Shown here one piece after another: positions 1-6,607 of a stretch of 11,458 bases of DNA. Below the pieces are notes generated by a model that worked only from the letters and a program-made list of their open reading frames with translations, was not told the origin of the DNA and did not search any database. Origin of the DNA: UBA11512 sp964623895 (GTDB taxonomy: Bacteria; Bacillota; Clostridia; Oscillospirales; CAG-272); NCBI GenBank assembly GCA_964623895.1, contig CAZUWA010000037.1, positions 1 to 11,458 of the forward strand, written 5' to 3'. The number at the start of each line of letters is the position of its first letter. The stretch's first letter is position 1. Both the position numbers and the translations under genes were made by a program.

Positions 1-55
1 AACTCCGGACACCTTGATTAAAAGTCAAGTGCTCTACCGTCTGAGCTAATGGGGC
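1..55 (-). tRNA. tRNA-Lys (anticodon UUU), 3' part outside the window
   Basis: Read on the minus strand, the DNA begins with acceptor strand GCCCCAT, then TA, a D arm with stem GCTC/GAGC, and an anticodon arm with stem CTTGA/TCAAG around the 7-base loop CTTTTAA, giving anticodon TTT for lysine. The variable loop GTGTC and the first T-arm bases CGGAG-TT follow. The rest of the T arm and the 3' acceptor strand lie beyond base 1, so the gene is cut by the window edge rather than broken. It may be the first gene of a tRNA cluster, since a strong promoter lies just upstream and the left side is not visible. Confidence 0.93.
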
Positions 56-94
56 ATCCATAAACAATCATGCCGTCTTCATGACAGCGGATAT

Positions 95-123
95 ATCATA
101 TCACATAGTTGCGAAGTTGTCAA
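95..123 (-). promoter_or_regulatory. Sigma-A promoter of the tRNA-Lys gene
   Basis: On the minus strand a perfect -35 TTGACA (118-123) is followed by exactly 17 bases and a -10 TATGAT (95-100). The bases TGA directly before the -10 make it an extended -10 promoter. The expected start near base 88 leaves a leader of about 30 bases before the tRNA. Confidence 0.9.
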
Positions 124-126
124 GCC

Positions 127-160
127 TTTTTTTAAAAAACAACCGATTTTTTTAAAAAAA
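127..160. promoter_or_regulatory. Phased T7A6 / T7A7 tracts, UP-element-like
   Basis: Two near-identical tracts, T7A6 at 127-139 and T7A7 at 147-160, start 20 bases apart, about two helical turns. They sit directly upstream of the tRNA promoter -35 box. Runs like this bend DNA and bind the alpha C-terminal domain of RNA polymerase, so an UP-element role for the tRNA promoter is likely (inference). They also lie upstream of the divergent HEAT-like gene. For that gene I see only a possible -10 (TATAAA, 205-210) and no good -35. No gene is visible in 56-327. Confidence 0.5.
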
Positions 161-310
161 TTAGATTATCAGCAAAAAATCATCTCTTTTTCACATAGAG
201 TTGATATAAAATTAAAGTAATGAAGGTAGAATACAAATATCCACAAAAAGGAAGAAGTACTGTTTCTGAAAAAATATATTTTTGGAGCAGGAAACTTTCC
301 ATCAATCACG

Positions 311-316
311 AAAGGA
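311..316 (+). promoter_or_regulatory. Ribosome binding site that sets the start of the HEAT-like gene
   Basis: AAAGGA lies 11 bases before the ATG at 328. The earlier in-frame ATG at 220 has no comparable site, and the residues between the two starts look unlike the helical protein that follows. The same AAAGGATGGT block and spacing precede the lipoprotein gene on the other strand. Confidence 0.6.
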
Positions 317-327
317 TGGTTATACTG

Positions 328-678
328 ATGAGAGAAAAGGATTTTGAAACGATTGCCATGCGACGGATCGAAAAAGCATTTTCCGAAGAAGACTGCGAGA
401 CACTCGGCGCGTTTTTGAATGAAAATTACACAGCCCCCGTCAAGTCTGCCGCTTGCTACGCTTTAAGGGAACTGGCAAGCGATGACGCAGTCAAACAGTT
501 GCTCGACGCCCTCTTCTCCTTTGGTTGGGACATTGAATTAAAGGCGCTGATCATCCGGATGCTCTCCGATATGCTCACGGAAGAGGACATTGATGCTGTT
601 GAACAGAATTATGACGTCAAACAGAACGACCGCTATCAAAGACTGTTTTATGTACTTAAAAAATGTGTTTTAAGATAA
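328..678 (+). CDS. Small HEAT-repeat-like helical protein
   Basis: The predicted protein has 116 residues from the ATG at 328. An in-frame upstream ATG at 220 would add 36 residues but has no clear ribosome binding site. There is no signal peptide or membrane segment, so it is probably cytoplasmic. The sequence is a series of amphipathic helices. The middle (APVKSAACYALRELAS, then DDAVKQLLDAL, then ELKALIIRMLSDML) has the paired-helix rhythm of HEAT/PBS-lyase-type repeats, with small residues and leucines at the buried positions. Such repeats are usually protein-binding scaffolds, and no catalytic residues stand out. It is monocistronic, sits between a divergent tRNA gene and a terminator, and has no informative neighbour. 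The helical fold is a reasonable call; the function is unknown. Confidence 0.75.
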   Translation: MREKDFETIAMRRIEKAFSEEDCETLGAFLNENYTAPVKSAACYALRELASDDAVKQLLDALFSFGWDIELKALIIRMLSDMLTEEDIDAVEQNYDVKQNDRYQRLFYVLKKCVLR

Positions 679-688
679 CCGAATGAAT

Positions 689-729
689 AAATCAGCGTGT
701 TGCAAATGCGACACGCTGATTTTATTTTA
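689..729 (+). terminator. Rho-independent terminator of the HEAT-like gene
   Basis: Perfect arms ATCAGCGTGT (691-700) and ACACGCTGAT (711-720) extend by A-T pairs outward and by a G.T and two G-C pairs inward to a small AAAT loop. On the plus strand the stem is followed by TTTATTTT. It also lies just past the stop codon of the converging lipoprotein gene and may serve both, although the minus-strand U tract (TTATTCATTC) is poor. Confidence 0.85.
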
Positions 730-732
730 AAA

Positions 733-1728
733 TTATTCGGAAACGATATCCGTGCCGAACGCTTCGATCTCGGTAATGGCAGCCCAACCCTGTGAATTGC
801 TCTTATCGGTCACAAAACCGGTCAGTTTAACATAGGTCGTATTCTTTGCTTCAAATTCGAAGGTCTGTTTATCGGCAGTTTTGGTGGGATTGATCTCTAC
901 GGTAGAACCGTCAGAAAATTCCAGTACGATCTTGGAGAAATACGCATCGTGCGCATTGCTACCGCCAAAGCCATCGGCACGGAGCGAAAGAGCAAGGGAA
1001 GAAAGCGAGACTGTTCTGCCGAAATCAATGGTAAAATAATCGGTAGCAAGAACATTTGCCCGCGGTCCCCATGACTGGAGAGGATAATTGCCGTGCCCCT
1101 TATTTGAAGAAAATCCATCAATCGCATTTCTCGGAATGAACTGACCTGATTGGTCGTACACATTATTGGAAGTGGCATGAGGGAAAAAGACGGAGTTGCT
1201 GTCATGATCAAACGGATTAAGCGCAAGGTTTCTGATAGTCGTCAATTCCTCGGTAGTGGGAATAGTAAATTTTACAATCAGTTTCTTGGTAACGGAGGGC
1301 ATATATACATAGGAATTTGCCTGATAGACATATTCAAATTTTCCGTCTGGCAGATAGACGATAAAAGACTCACCATTGGTCAATCCATTACTCTGAACTT
1401 TAAGGAAACCGGATGCACCAATGTCGGCAGTCACCTTGTCCCCTGCCGCCGGTCTTGACTTTGCGGTGACAGTCACCGTGTTCTCGGCGCTCTCTTCGAC
1501 CGTATAACTTCCGGAAGTATAGGTCGCATGGATAGTGGTTGTTGTGGGAACGGTCGGAGTAGGTATCGGGGTGGGCGTCGGGGTCGGAGTTGCTGTTTCG
1601 GTAGGCTGATCAGAAGAAGCCGGCGCGCTTTCCGAAGGCTTTGACTCCGTGCTCTCTTTAGAAGTTGTGCAAGCACAAAGGGAGCAAATGCTCATCGCTG
1701 CCAAAAGAATCGCAATGATTTTTTTCAT
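733..1728 (-). CDS. Secreted lipoprotein with Pro/Thr linker and F5/8-type-C-like (discoidin) domain
   Basis: The predicted protein has 331 residues. A lipoprotein signal peptide starts at the ATG at 1728: KK, a hydrophobic stretch, then lipobox L17-C18-A19-C20, so Cys20 should be lipidated and the protein held on the outer face of the membrane. A longer reading (12 more residues) is unlikely because the signal peptide and the AAAGG site fit this start. Residues about 21-70 are a Ser/Glu then Pro/Thr-rich linker (TPTPTPTPIPTPT), a flexible wall-spanning spacer. A beta-rich region follows (about 70-160). The last 165 residues resemble discoidin/F5-8 type C carbohydrate-binding domains (NLALNPFD, PRNAIDGF, HGNYPLQSWGP, IDFGR, LRADGF, EFSDGST). 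No catalytic domain is seen, so a glycan- or surface-binding role is likely (inference). It has its own promoter. Confidence 0.87.
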   Translation of the reverse strand: MKKIIAILLAAMSICSLCACTTSKESTESKPSESAPASSDQPTETATPTPTPTPIPTPTVPTTTTIHATYTSGSYTVEESAENTVTVTAKSRPAAGDKVTADIGASGFLKVQSNGLTNGESFIVYLPDGKFEYVYQANSYVYMPSVTKKLIVKFTIPTTEELTTIRNLALNPFDHDSNSVFFPHATSNNVYDQSGQFIPRNAIDGFSSNKGHGNYPLQSWGPRANVLATDYFTIDFGRTVSLSSLALSLRADGFGGSNAHDAYFSKIVLEFSDGSTVEINPTKTADKQTFEFEAKNTTYVKLTGFVTDKSNSQGWAAITEIEAFGTDIVSE

Positions 1729-1740
1729 GGTATATACCAT
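1727..1740 (-). promoter_or_regulatory. 14-base palindrome covering the lipoprotein start codon
   Basis: ATGGTATATACCAT is a perfect palindrome. On the minus strand its last three letters are read into the start region and its first bases overlap the AAAAGGATGG ribosome binding site. In RNA it could fold as a 5-bp stem with a 4-base loop that partly hides the ribosome site and the AUG. It may be a weak translational control element or a chance palindrome. Confidence 0.4.
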
Positions 1741-1782
1741 CCTTTTCATACTTTTTTGAACCACAGTTCATTGACTGTTTTC

Positions 1783-1811
1783 ATCATAGCACATTTTCGA
1801 TTTTCCGTCAA
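1783..1811 (-). promoter_or_regulatory. Sigma-A promoter of the lipoprotein gene
   Basis: On the minus strand -35 TTGACG (1806-1811), a 17-base spacer and -10 TATGAT (1783-1788) preceded by TGC form an extended -10 promoter. It begins only about 10 bases past the U tract of the operon terminator, so the lipoprotein is expressed independently of that operon. The leader is about 50 bases. Confidence 0.88.
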
Positions 1812-1820
1812 TATCTTTTC

Positions 1821-1871
1821 AAAAAAAATGCCCAAAACGGTTAAAAGCATAGCTTTTTACACCGTTTTGGG
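1821..1871 (-). terminator. Strong rho-independent terminator of the ygiQ-peptidase-prfA-MATE-DUF3006 operon
   Basis: CCCAAAACGGT (1831-1841) pairs with ACCGTTTTGGG (1861-1871), and the stem continues inward with an AAAAGC/GCTTTT pairing. On the minus strand the stem is followed by eight T residues (plus-strand A run 1821-1828). It lies 35 bases after the DUF3006 stop codon and closes the five-gene operon. A T-rich stretch also follows on the plus strand, so it could work in both directions. Confidence 0.92.
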
Positions 1872-1905
1872 TTGACTTTTTGTTTTGAAAAATTGACGTT
1901 TTCAA

Positions 1906-2070
1906 CTATTCTTCAAGAAGTCGGTATGTCATATCTTCAAAGAGCAGGTTGCTCCCGACATCGACGCCGAGAGGCAACAGCGCCAAAGCGATGAACAATT
2001 CTTCCCCGTTTTGATCGATGAGAATGGCATATTCACCCTCAATCCTCTTAACCGTGTACAAGATCCGCAT
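1906..2070 (-). CDS. DUF3006-like small protein
   Basis: The predicted protein has 54 residues from the ATG at 2070, ending in TAG. The sequence MRILYTVKRIEGEYAILID..NGEELFIALALLPLGVDVGSNLLFE matches the pattern of the DUF3006 family: a short beta-barrel-like protein with an xVxRIEGxxAVL opening and a LPxGVxxG turn. The molecular role of the family is not known to me. It is the last gene of the operon, and its start lies inside the MATE gene, 23 bases before that gene ends, which suggests translational coupling. No signal peptide is present. The family assignment is from pattern memory. Confidence 0.82.
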   Translation of the reverse strand: MRILYTVKRIEGEYAILIDQNGEELFIALALLPLGVDVGSNLLFEDMTYRLLEE

Positions 2071-3499
2071 TATTTGCCTCCCTTTTTGCCGCATTTTTCA
2101 TCTTTTTAAACAGTAACCACACAAAGGGAACGGAAACAAGAAGTGCCAACACGTCCGCAATCGGCTGCGCCCAAACCAATCCGCCGATCCCGGAAAAATG
2201 TGCCAACAGGTACATTGTCGGGATCAAAAACAACCCCTGCCTGCCCATTGCCAGCACCGATGCACCGACGACATTGCCGGAGGTCTGCAAGCTCATATTG
2301 CCCATCACAACAAAGGACATCAGCGGCAAGGTCAGCAATTGACACCGCATGATCGTGACCGCCAATTTCACCGTTTCTTCCGCCTCTTCTTTGGCAAGTC
2401 CCGCTTCACCAGATGCCTGCATCATTTCAAGAAGCACGGGGCATACAAAATAGAAAACCGCCGCCATAACGATCAGAAACGCTCCGGTGACCACCACACA
2501 AAAGCGAAAGCCCTTCATCACGCGGTCATAACGCTTTGCGCCGTAACAGAACCCGCAAACCGGTTGAAATCCCTGCCCAAACCCAATCATTAAACCGGAA
2601 ACCAACATCATCAGTTTCGACACAATGCCGAATGCCGCCTGCACCACATATGCGCCCATCTCGCCCGATACCGCTTTGCAACAGTGCATCAAGGTAATAT
2701 TCATTGCAGAAGCAACGCCCTGCCTACAGAGAGACGGAAAACCGCCTCGAAATATTTCCTTATAGTAAAAGAGCGAAGGTGTAAAATCTTTGACGGAATA
2801 ACGCACATTGTCGCTGAATTTGAAGGTGCAGATCAAAAGTACAACAAAACTCATGACCTGACAGAGCGTCGTGGCGATCGCCGCGCCCAACACCTTGTAC
2901 TGCGGTACGAGGATCGCGTCAAGCAAAACATTCACCACCGCGCCGGAAGACAGCCCGATCATTGCAAAAGTAGCATTGCCCTGAAAACGCAACTGGTTGT
3001 TAAGTACCAACGACCCACACATAAACGGAGCGCCAATCAAAATGATCTTCATATAATCAAGGGTATACTCCAATGCCGCCGGATCTTCCTCCGAACCGCA
3101 AAACAGCGCCAACGGCTTTAAAAAGATCAAACCGAAGATCATGATCAAAAATCCCGCTCCAATCGCGGAAAAAAAGCCGGTCGATGCCATTTTGCGACAT
3201 TTTTCTTCTTCTTTGCTACCAAGTGCACGGGAAATATAGTTGCCCGAACCTTGTCCAAAGAAAAAACCGACCGACTGGATAATGTTCATCAGTGACAGTG
3301 AGACCGTCACCGCCGCCGTTGCCGGAACTTCCTTTAATTGCCCTACAAAATAAGTGTCAGCCAGATTATACAGCGTGGTGACCAGCATACTGATCATCGT
3401 CGGAACTGCCAGCTTTACGATGAGCGGCTCAAGCGGCGCGGTCGTCATTCTTAAAAATTTCGCATCCTGGTTATTCTGTTTTACCGTCGTTTCCGACAT
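2048..3499 (-). CDS. MATE family multidrug/metabolite efflux transporter
   Basis: The predicted protein has 483 residues, the normal size for a 12-helix MATE transporter with two six-helix bundles. Typical features are the N-terminal APLEPLIVKLAVPTMISMLV helix followed by TTLYNLADTYFVGQL, a second helix with FFFGQGSGNYISRALG, and in the second half GFGQGFQPVCGFCYGAKRYDRV. These proteins sit in the cytoplasmic membrane and export cationic drugs or metabolites in exchange for Na+ or H+; the sequence does not reveal the substrate. It resembles the MepA-like branch (inference). An AAGGAAGGG ribosome site (3509-3517) lies in the 20-base gap after prfA, and the 3' end overlaps the DUF3006 gene by 23 bases. 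Confidence 0.95.
   Translation of the reverse strand: MSETTVKQNNQDAKFLRMTTAPLEPLIVKLAVPTMISMLVTTLYNLADTYFVGQLKEVPATAAVTVSLSLMNIIQSVGFFFGQGSGNYISRALGSKEEEKCRKMASTGFFSAIGAGFLIMIFGLIFLKPLALFCGSEEDPAALEYTLDYMKIILIGAPFMCGSLVLNNQLRFQGNATFAMIGLSSGAVVNVLLDAILVPQYKVLGAAIATTLCQVMSFVVLLICTFKFSDNVRYSVKDFTPSLFYYKEIFRGGFPSLCRQGVASAMNITLMHCCKAVSGEMGAYVVQAAFGIVSKLMMLVSGLMIGFGQGFQPVCGFCYGAKRYDRVMKGFRFCVVVTGAFLIVMAAVFYFVCPVLLEMMQASGEAGLAKEEAEETVKLAVTIMRCQLLTLPLMSFVVMGNMSLQTSGNVVGASVLAMGRQGLFLIPTMYLLAHFSGIGGLVWAQPIADVLALLVSVPFVWLLFKKMKNAAKREANNADLVHG
2077..2082 (-). promoter_or_regulatory. Ribosome binding site GGGAGG of the DUF3006 gene
   Basis: On the minus strand GGGAGG lies 6 bases before the ATG at 2070, an ideal distance. 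It decides this start over the upstream in-frame ATG at 2094. It is embedded in the last codons of the MATE gene. Confidence 0.85.
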
Positions 3500-3519
3500 A
3501 TGAAAGATCCCTTCCTTCT

Positions 3520-4584
3520 TTACTGCTCACCGACCAATTTTCTTGCCGCATCCTCCGCGGCAAGCGCCGTCACGAGCGGCTCTAAGTTCCCATTCAGTTG
3601 TTCTTCGAGGGAATAAAGAGTCAAGCCGATGCGGTGATCCGTGATCCGCCCTTGCGGATAATTATAAGTGCGAATGCGCTCACTGCGATCGCCTGTTCCC
3701 ACCTGTGCACGGCGTGCGCCGGCAATGGCATCGTCCTGTTCCCGTTGTTTGATATCATAAAGACGTGTACGCAAAAGTTTCAGCGCTTTGTCCTTATTCT
3801 TGAACTGACTTCGTTCCTCGTCACATTCTACCACGATTCCGGATGGTTTATGCGTCAGGCGCACTGCAGATTCCGTCTTGTTGATGTGCTGACCGCCCGC
3901 GCCCGAACTTTTGCAAGATTCAAAAACGAGGTCTGACGGATCGATACGAATCTCCACCTCGTCCGCCTCCGGCAAGACCGCCACCGAAACAGTGGAAGTC
4001 TGAATACGCCCCTGTGACTCGGTCTCCGGAACGCGCTGTACCCGATGCACCCCCGATTCAAACTTGAAATGCGAATACGCACCGTTTCCGCTGACCAAAA
4101 AGTCGATCTCGCGATAACCGCCCAGTTCCGTCGGATTTTCGGACATCCGTTCGATCTTATAGCCCATACGATCGGCGTACATACCGTACATTCTGAAGAC
4201 ATCCGCCGCAAAAAGTGCGGCTTCTTCTCCCCCGGCGCAGGCACGGATCTCCACGACTACATTCTTACCATCCATCGGATCGGGTGGAATAAGCATGATC
4301 TGCAGTTCTTTTTCTAACCGCTCGGCATCCGCCTTTCCGCTTTTCAATTCCTCTTTCGCAAGTTCATACAGTTCTTTGTCCGTACCCTCCAACAGTTCCT
4401 CCGCTTCTTTTACGGAAGCAAGCGCTTTTAAATACGCTTGATACTTTTCATACAAGGCAGACAAATCACTGTACTCCTTCATCAGCTCCTTAAATTTCTC
4501 GCTACCGGGGAGAATTTCCCCGGTAGCGAGCATTTCACCTAATTGTTCATATCGCTCTGCAGCAGCTTTTAGTTTTTCGAACAT
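3520..4584 (-). CDS. prfA: Peptide chain release factor 1 (RF1)
   Basis: The predicted protein has 354 residues, the usual RF1 length. RF1 reads UAA and UAG in the ribosomal A site and triggers peptide release. The catalytic loop SGAGGQHINKTESAVR carries GGQ at residues 230-232. The codon-reading PxT motif is P186-E187-T188 (VPETES), a form known in other Firmicutes. The next motif is RIQTS where the family normally has RIHTS, so Gln195 replaces the His that contacts the stop codon (Thermus His193). The ATG at 4584 follows AAAGGA, which lies inside the end of the peptidase gene, and the gap between the genes is 4 bases. A perfect 14-bp inverted repeat covers codons 19-29. No prmC (the GGQ methyltransferase gene, often a prfA neighbour) is adjacent. 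Confidence 0.97.
   Translation of the reverse strand: MFEKLKAAAERYEQLGEMLATGEILPGSEKFKELMKEYSDLSALYEKYQAYLKALASVKEAEELLEGTDKELYELAKEELKSGKADAERLEKELQIMLIPPDPMDGKNVVVEIRACAGGEEAALFAADVFRMYGMYADRMGYKIERMSENPTELGGYREIDFLVSGNGAYSHFKFESGVHRVQRVPETESQGRIQTSTVSVAVLPEADEVEIRIDPSDLVFESCKSSGAGGQHINKTESAVRLTHKPSGIVVECDEERSQFKNKDKALKLLRTRLYDIKQREQDDAIAGARRAQVGTGDRSERIRTYNYPQGRITDHRIGLTLYSLEEQLNGNLEPLVTALAAEDAARKLVGEQ
4498..4530 (-). repeat. Perfect 14-bp inverted repeat (5-base loop) inside prfA
   Basis: CTCGCTACCGGGGA (4498-4511) is the exact reverse complement of TCCCCGGTAGCGAG (4517-4530), around the loop GAATT. It occupies exactly codons 19-29 of prfA (L-A-T-G-E-I-L-P-G-S-E). No U tract follows on either strand, so it is not an ordinary terminator. 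RF1 has normal length here, so the repeat is not an inserted element. It should form a very stable hairpin in the mRNA. Confidence 0.9.
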
Positions 4585-4588
4585 TTGA

Positions 4589-6607
4589 TCATTCCTTTAT
4601 GTCAGTCAAATACTGCGTATAATCTCCACCGATCAAGAAAGCGTTCGCAACCGCCTTCTCCTCGGTGCTTACGCTGTCAAGTTCCACGACCGCTATCAGA
4701 TAATCTTTCAGCGTGTATTCTGCAATGACCTTTTCACTGGATTTCACGGTGATCTTTTCCTCAAGCGCTTCCTTGCTCATAATGATAGCTTCCGCTTCCG
4801 AGCCAACTTTGACCTCATTATTTTGATCGCCACAAGAAATAGTCACCGTCTTGCCAACAATTTCTTCAGCAAATTGGATATAAAGTTCCACTCTTTCGGC
4901 AGTAACATACGCTTGATAGCCCTTCACTGCCGCGTTAACCGCTTTCACTTCCATCGCAACAGTCAAGTTTTCCGTTACAGTGATCGTGCAAACACCGTTT
5001 TTATCCGCTTGCACGGTCTGTCCGTTCGAAAGTTTAACGGCAGCATTTGTCAGAGTATACCCCTCTTCCGGCAAAACAACAACCTCAACTTTACTGTCCT
5101 TGGCATAATAACCTTCAAAACCCTCAACGCGATAGCCCTCCCCCTCTACTGTGGGAACGGTGACCTTATATACCGACTGTTCAAAATAGAAGTATTCGGT
5201 CGTTCCGGTGATCTCGCGATCTTGCAGATCCATCTCTGCGACAACAATCCCCTGCGCATTCTTAAGCACTGCCGAATGAACAGTATAATTTCCTTTTCTT
5301 GCCTGCAGACTAAATCCAAATTTATAGTCGCTGTATTGCTTTCCTTCTTCTACCGTCAAAAGATCGTTATAAGAAAACGCCAATACGCCTTCTGTCGCCT
5401 CACCGTCTGCTTCTCCCGCAAAATTGAGGTAGGTACCATGCTTATGATCATCTTTTTGAGGAGTGGGATGCAACTGATTTCGGAACATGAAATAAGTTTC
5501 TTTATCCACCGTGCTTGTTACGGTATCCTGACGCAGGGTCTCAAGATAGACAGTATCTCTATCTTCCGCTGTAACAGTAACCTCGACATACAGATCCGGC
5601 TTGCCGGAAACAATATCGGTCCTCCAGTCAACAAAGCAAAATTGATCCATCGTGAAATAACGGTTTTCAAAATTGAGTTCCGGATACTCCGATACCTCAT
5701 TGAGTGCATCGTACATCAACCAAACATAACCGTCGTTCTTCCATTCTGTGCCCCATGAATTTGCGACTAAGAATGCACCCTTCAAGGTCACGCCTTCTAC
5801 CCTGCATTCTGCATCGTCATCATATCCAACGATACATACCTGATGTCCGCCGGAAGGCGTTCCTTGAGAGAATGCCAGCGCCTGTTCACCCTTTTTAGCG
5901 ATCGAACCTTTCTTAGTGATCGTACGATAGCCGGTCCAAACGCTCGAAAGTCCGCCAGTCACAACCACGTTTCCATCAAGAAGTGATCTCTTGATCTTTT
6001 CGATCAGCTGTTTGCCGATCTCGGTGTTGGTAACCTGTACTTTTCCGTCCACTTTATAAACATCATTCATCCAGATCTGCTCGTAATTCTTCAGTCTGTA
6101 CTCAAATGCCGTTTCCATTTCGCCCGCCTGAACACTCCAACTGCAGGCTTCCGATACAAGCAGTTTCGGCTTGCGCACATTGTGCACCATATAATTATTA
6201 GTCTTGCCATACGCAAAGGAGGAACAATCCATGGTAAGACATCCGTTTTCCAGTAGGATGTTGTATACATACGCCGTTCCCGAGCCGGAAAGAAAATAGG
6301 TAAACTTCGGGGACATCAGATACTTTTCCTCACCGCTCGATGGGTCAAAGGTCTTATCCGGCTCATTTGCCTCGATATAATGCGAAACCGCATTGGTAAA
6401 TTGCATATAGGCAATGGCTGCCGAAGAGCAACATCCGACCTCGCCCTGATTGCAGATCGGAGGCAGATGCTTCGTACCCACTAAGGTCGTTGAAGAGGGC
6501 AGCGTTTCTTCTGCTGATCCCGTTTCTTCCTCCAACGCCGAAACGGGAAAGTAAAATAAAGAAAGTAATGTTGCAAGGAGCAAAAATACCGATAAGAGTC
6601 TTTTCAT
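4589..6607 (-). CDS. Secreted papain-like (C1) cysteine peptidase with C-terminal surface modules
   Basis: The predicted protein has 672 residues. A signal peptide (MKRLLSVFLLLATLLSLFY, likely cut after S23-A24) directs export. The papain-type catalytic set is complete: Q54 (oxyanion hole) and C60 in NQGEVGCCSSAA, H255 in GGHQVCIVGYDDD, and N283 in ANSWGTEW. There is almost no propeptide, as in many bacterial C1 enzymes. After the catalytic domain (about 45-320) come a beta-rich region (about 325-470), a 'bacterial repeat' unit (about 475-555; EGYRVEGFEGYYAKDSKVEV and LPEEGYTLTNA), and a terminal module from residue 563 (GYQAYV, then LYIQFAEE, EYTLKDYL, ending GDYTQYL). The start codon overlaps the ygiQ stop as ATGA, and GAAAGG upstream lies in the ygiQ coding end, so translation is probably coupled. 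The substrate is unknown; likely an extracellular or cell-wall-associated protease. Confidence 0.93.
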   Translation of the reverse strand: MKRLLSVFLLLATLLSLFYFPVSALEEETGSAEETLPSSTTLVGTKHLPPICNQGEVGCCSSAAIAYMQFTNAVSHYIEANEPDKTFDPSSGEEKYLMSPKFTYFLSGSGTAYVYNILLENGCLTMDCSSFAYGKTNNYMVHNVRKPKLLVSEACSWSVQAGEMETAFEYRLKNYEQIWMNDVYKVDGKVQVTNTEIGKQLIEKIKRSLLDGNVVVTGGLSSVWTGYRTITKKGSIAKKGEQALAFSQGTPSGGHQVCIVGYDDDAECRVEGVTLKGAFLVANSWGTEWKNDGYVWLMYDALNEVSEYPELNFENRYFTMDQFCFVDWRTDIVSGKPDLYVEVTVTAEDRDTVYLETLRQDTVTSTVDKETYFMFRNQLHPTPQKDDHKHGTYLNFAGEADGEATEGVLAFSYNDLLTVEEGKQYSDYKFGFSLQARKGNYTVHSAVLKNAQGIVVAEMDLQDREITGTTEYFYFEQSVYKVTVPTVEGEGYRVEGFEGYYAKDSKVEVVVLPEEGYTLTNAAVKLSNGQTVQADKNGVCTITVTENLTVAMEVKAVNAAVKGYQAYVTAERVELYIQFAEEIVGKTVTISCGDQNNEVKVGSEAEAIIMSKEALEEKITVKSSEKVIAEYTLKDYLIAVVELDSVSTEEKAVANAFLIGGDYTQYLTDIKE

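Noticed and set aside
220..327. Upstream extension of the HEAT-like gene (36 extra residues)
   Set aside because: There is no ribosome site before the ATG at 220, the composition differs from the rest, and a good AAAGGA site supports the ATG at 328.
1550..1600. Short GTCGGGGT-like repeats
   Set aside because: They are codons for the Pro/Thr linker of the lipoprotein, a low-complexity spacer, not a CRISPR array or mobile repeat.
4823..5758. Long plus-strand open frame (311 codons) opposite the peptidase
   Set aside because: It has no family resemblance, its composition mirrors the clearly coding minus strand, and the complete catalytic motifs on the minus strand show which strand is real.
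6519..6548. 9-bp inverted repeat in peptidase codons 20-31 (TCCCGTTTC / GAAACGGGA)
   Set aside because: Together with a 9-bp repeat in fprA codons 24-30 (9919-9937) it suggested a pattern of early-codon hairpins like that in prfA. Perfect arms of 8-9 bp with short loops are expected about once or twice in a window this size, so only the 14-bp prfA case is kept.
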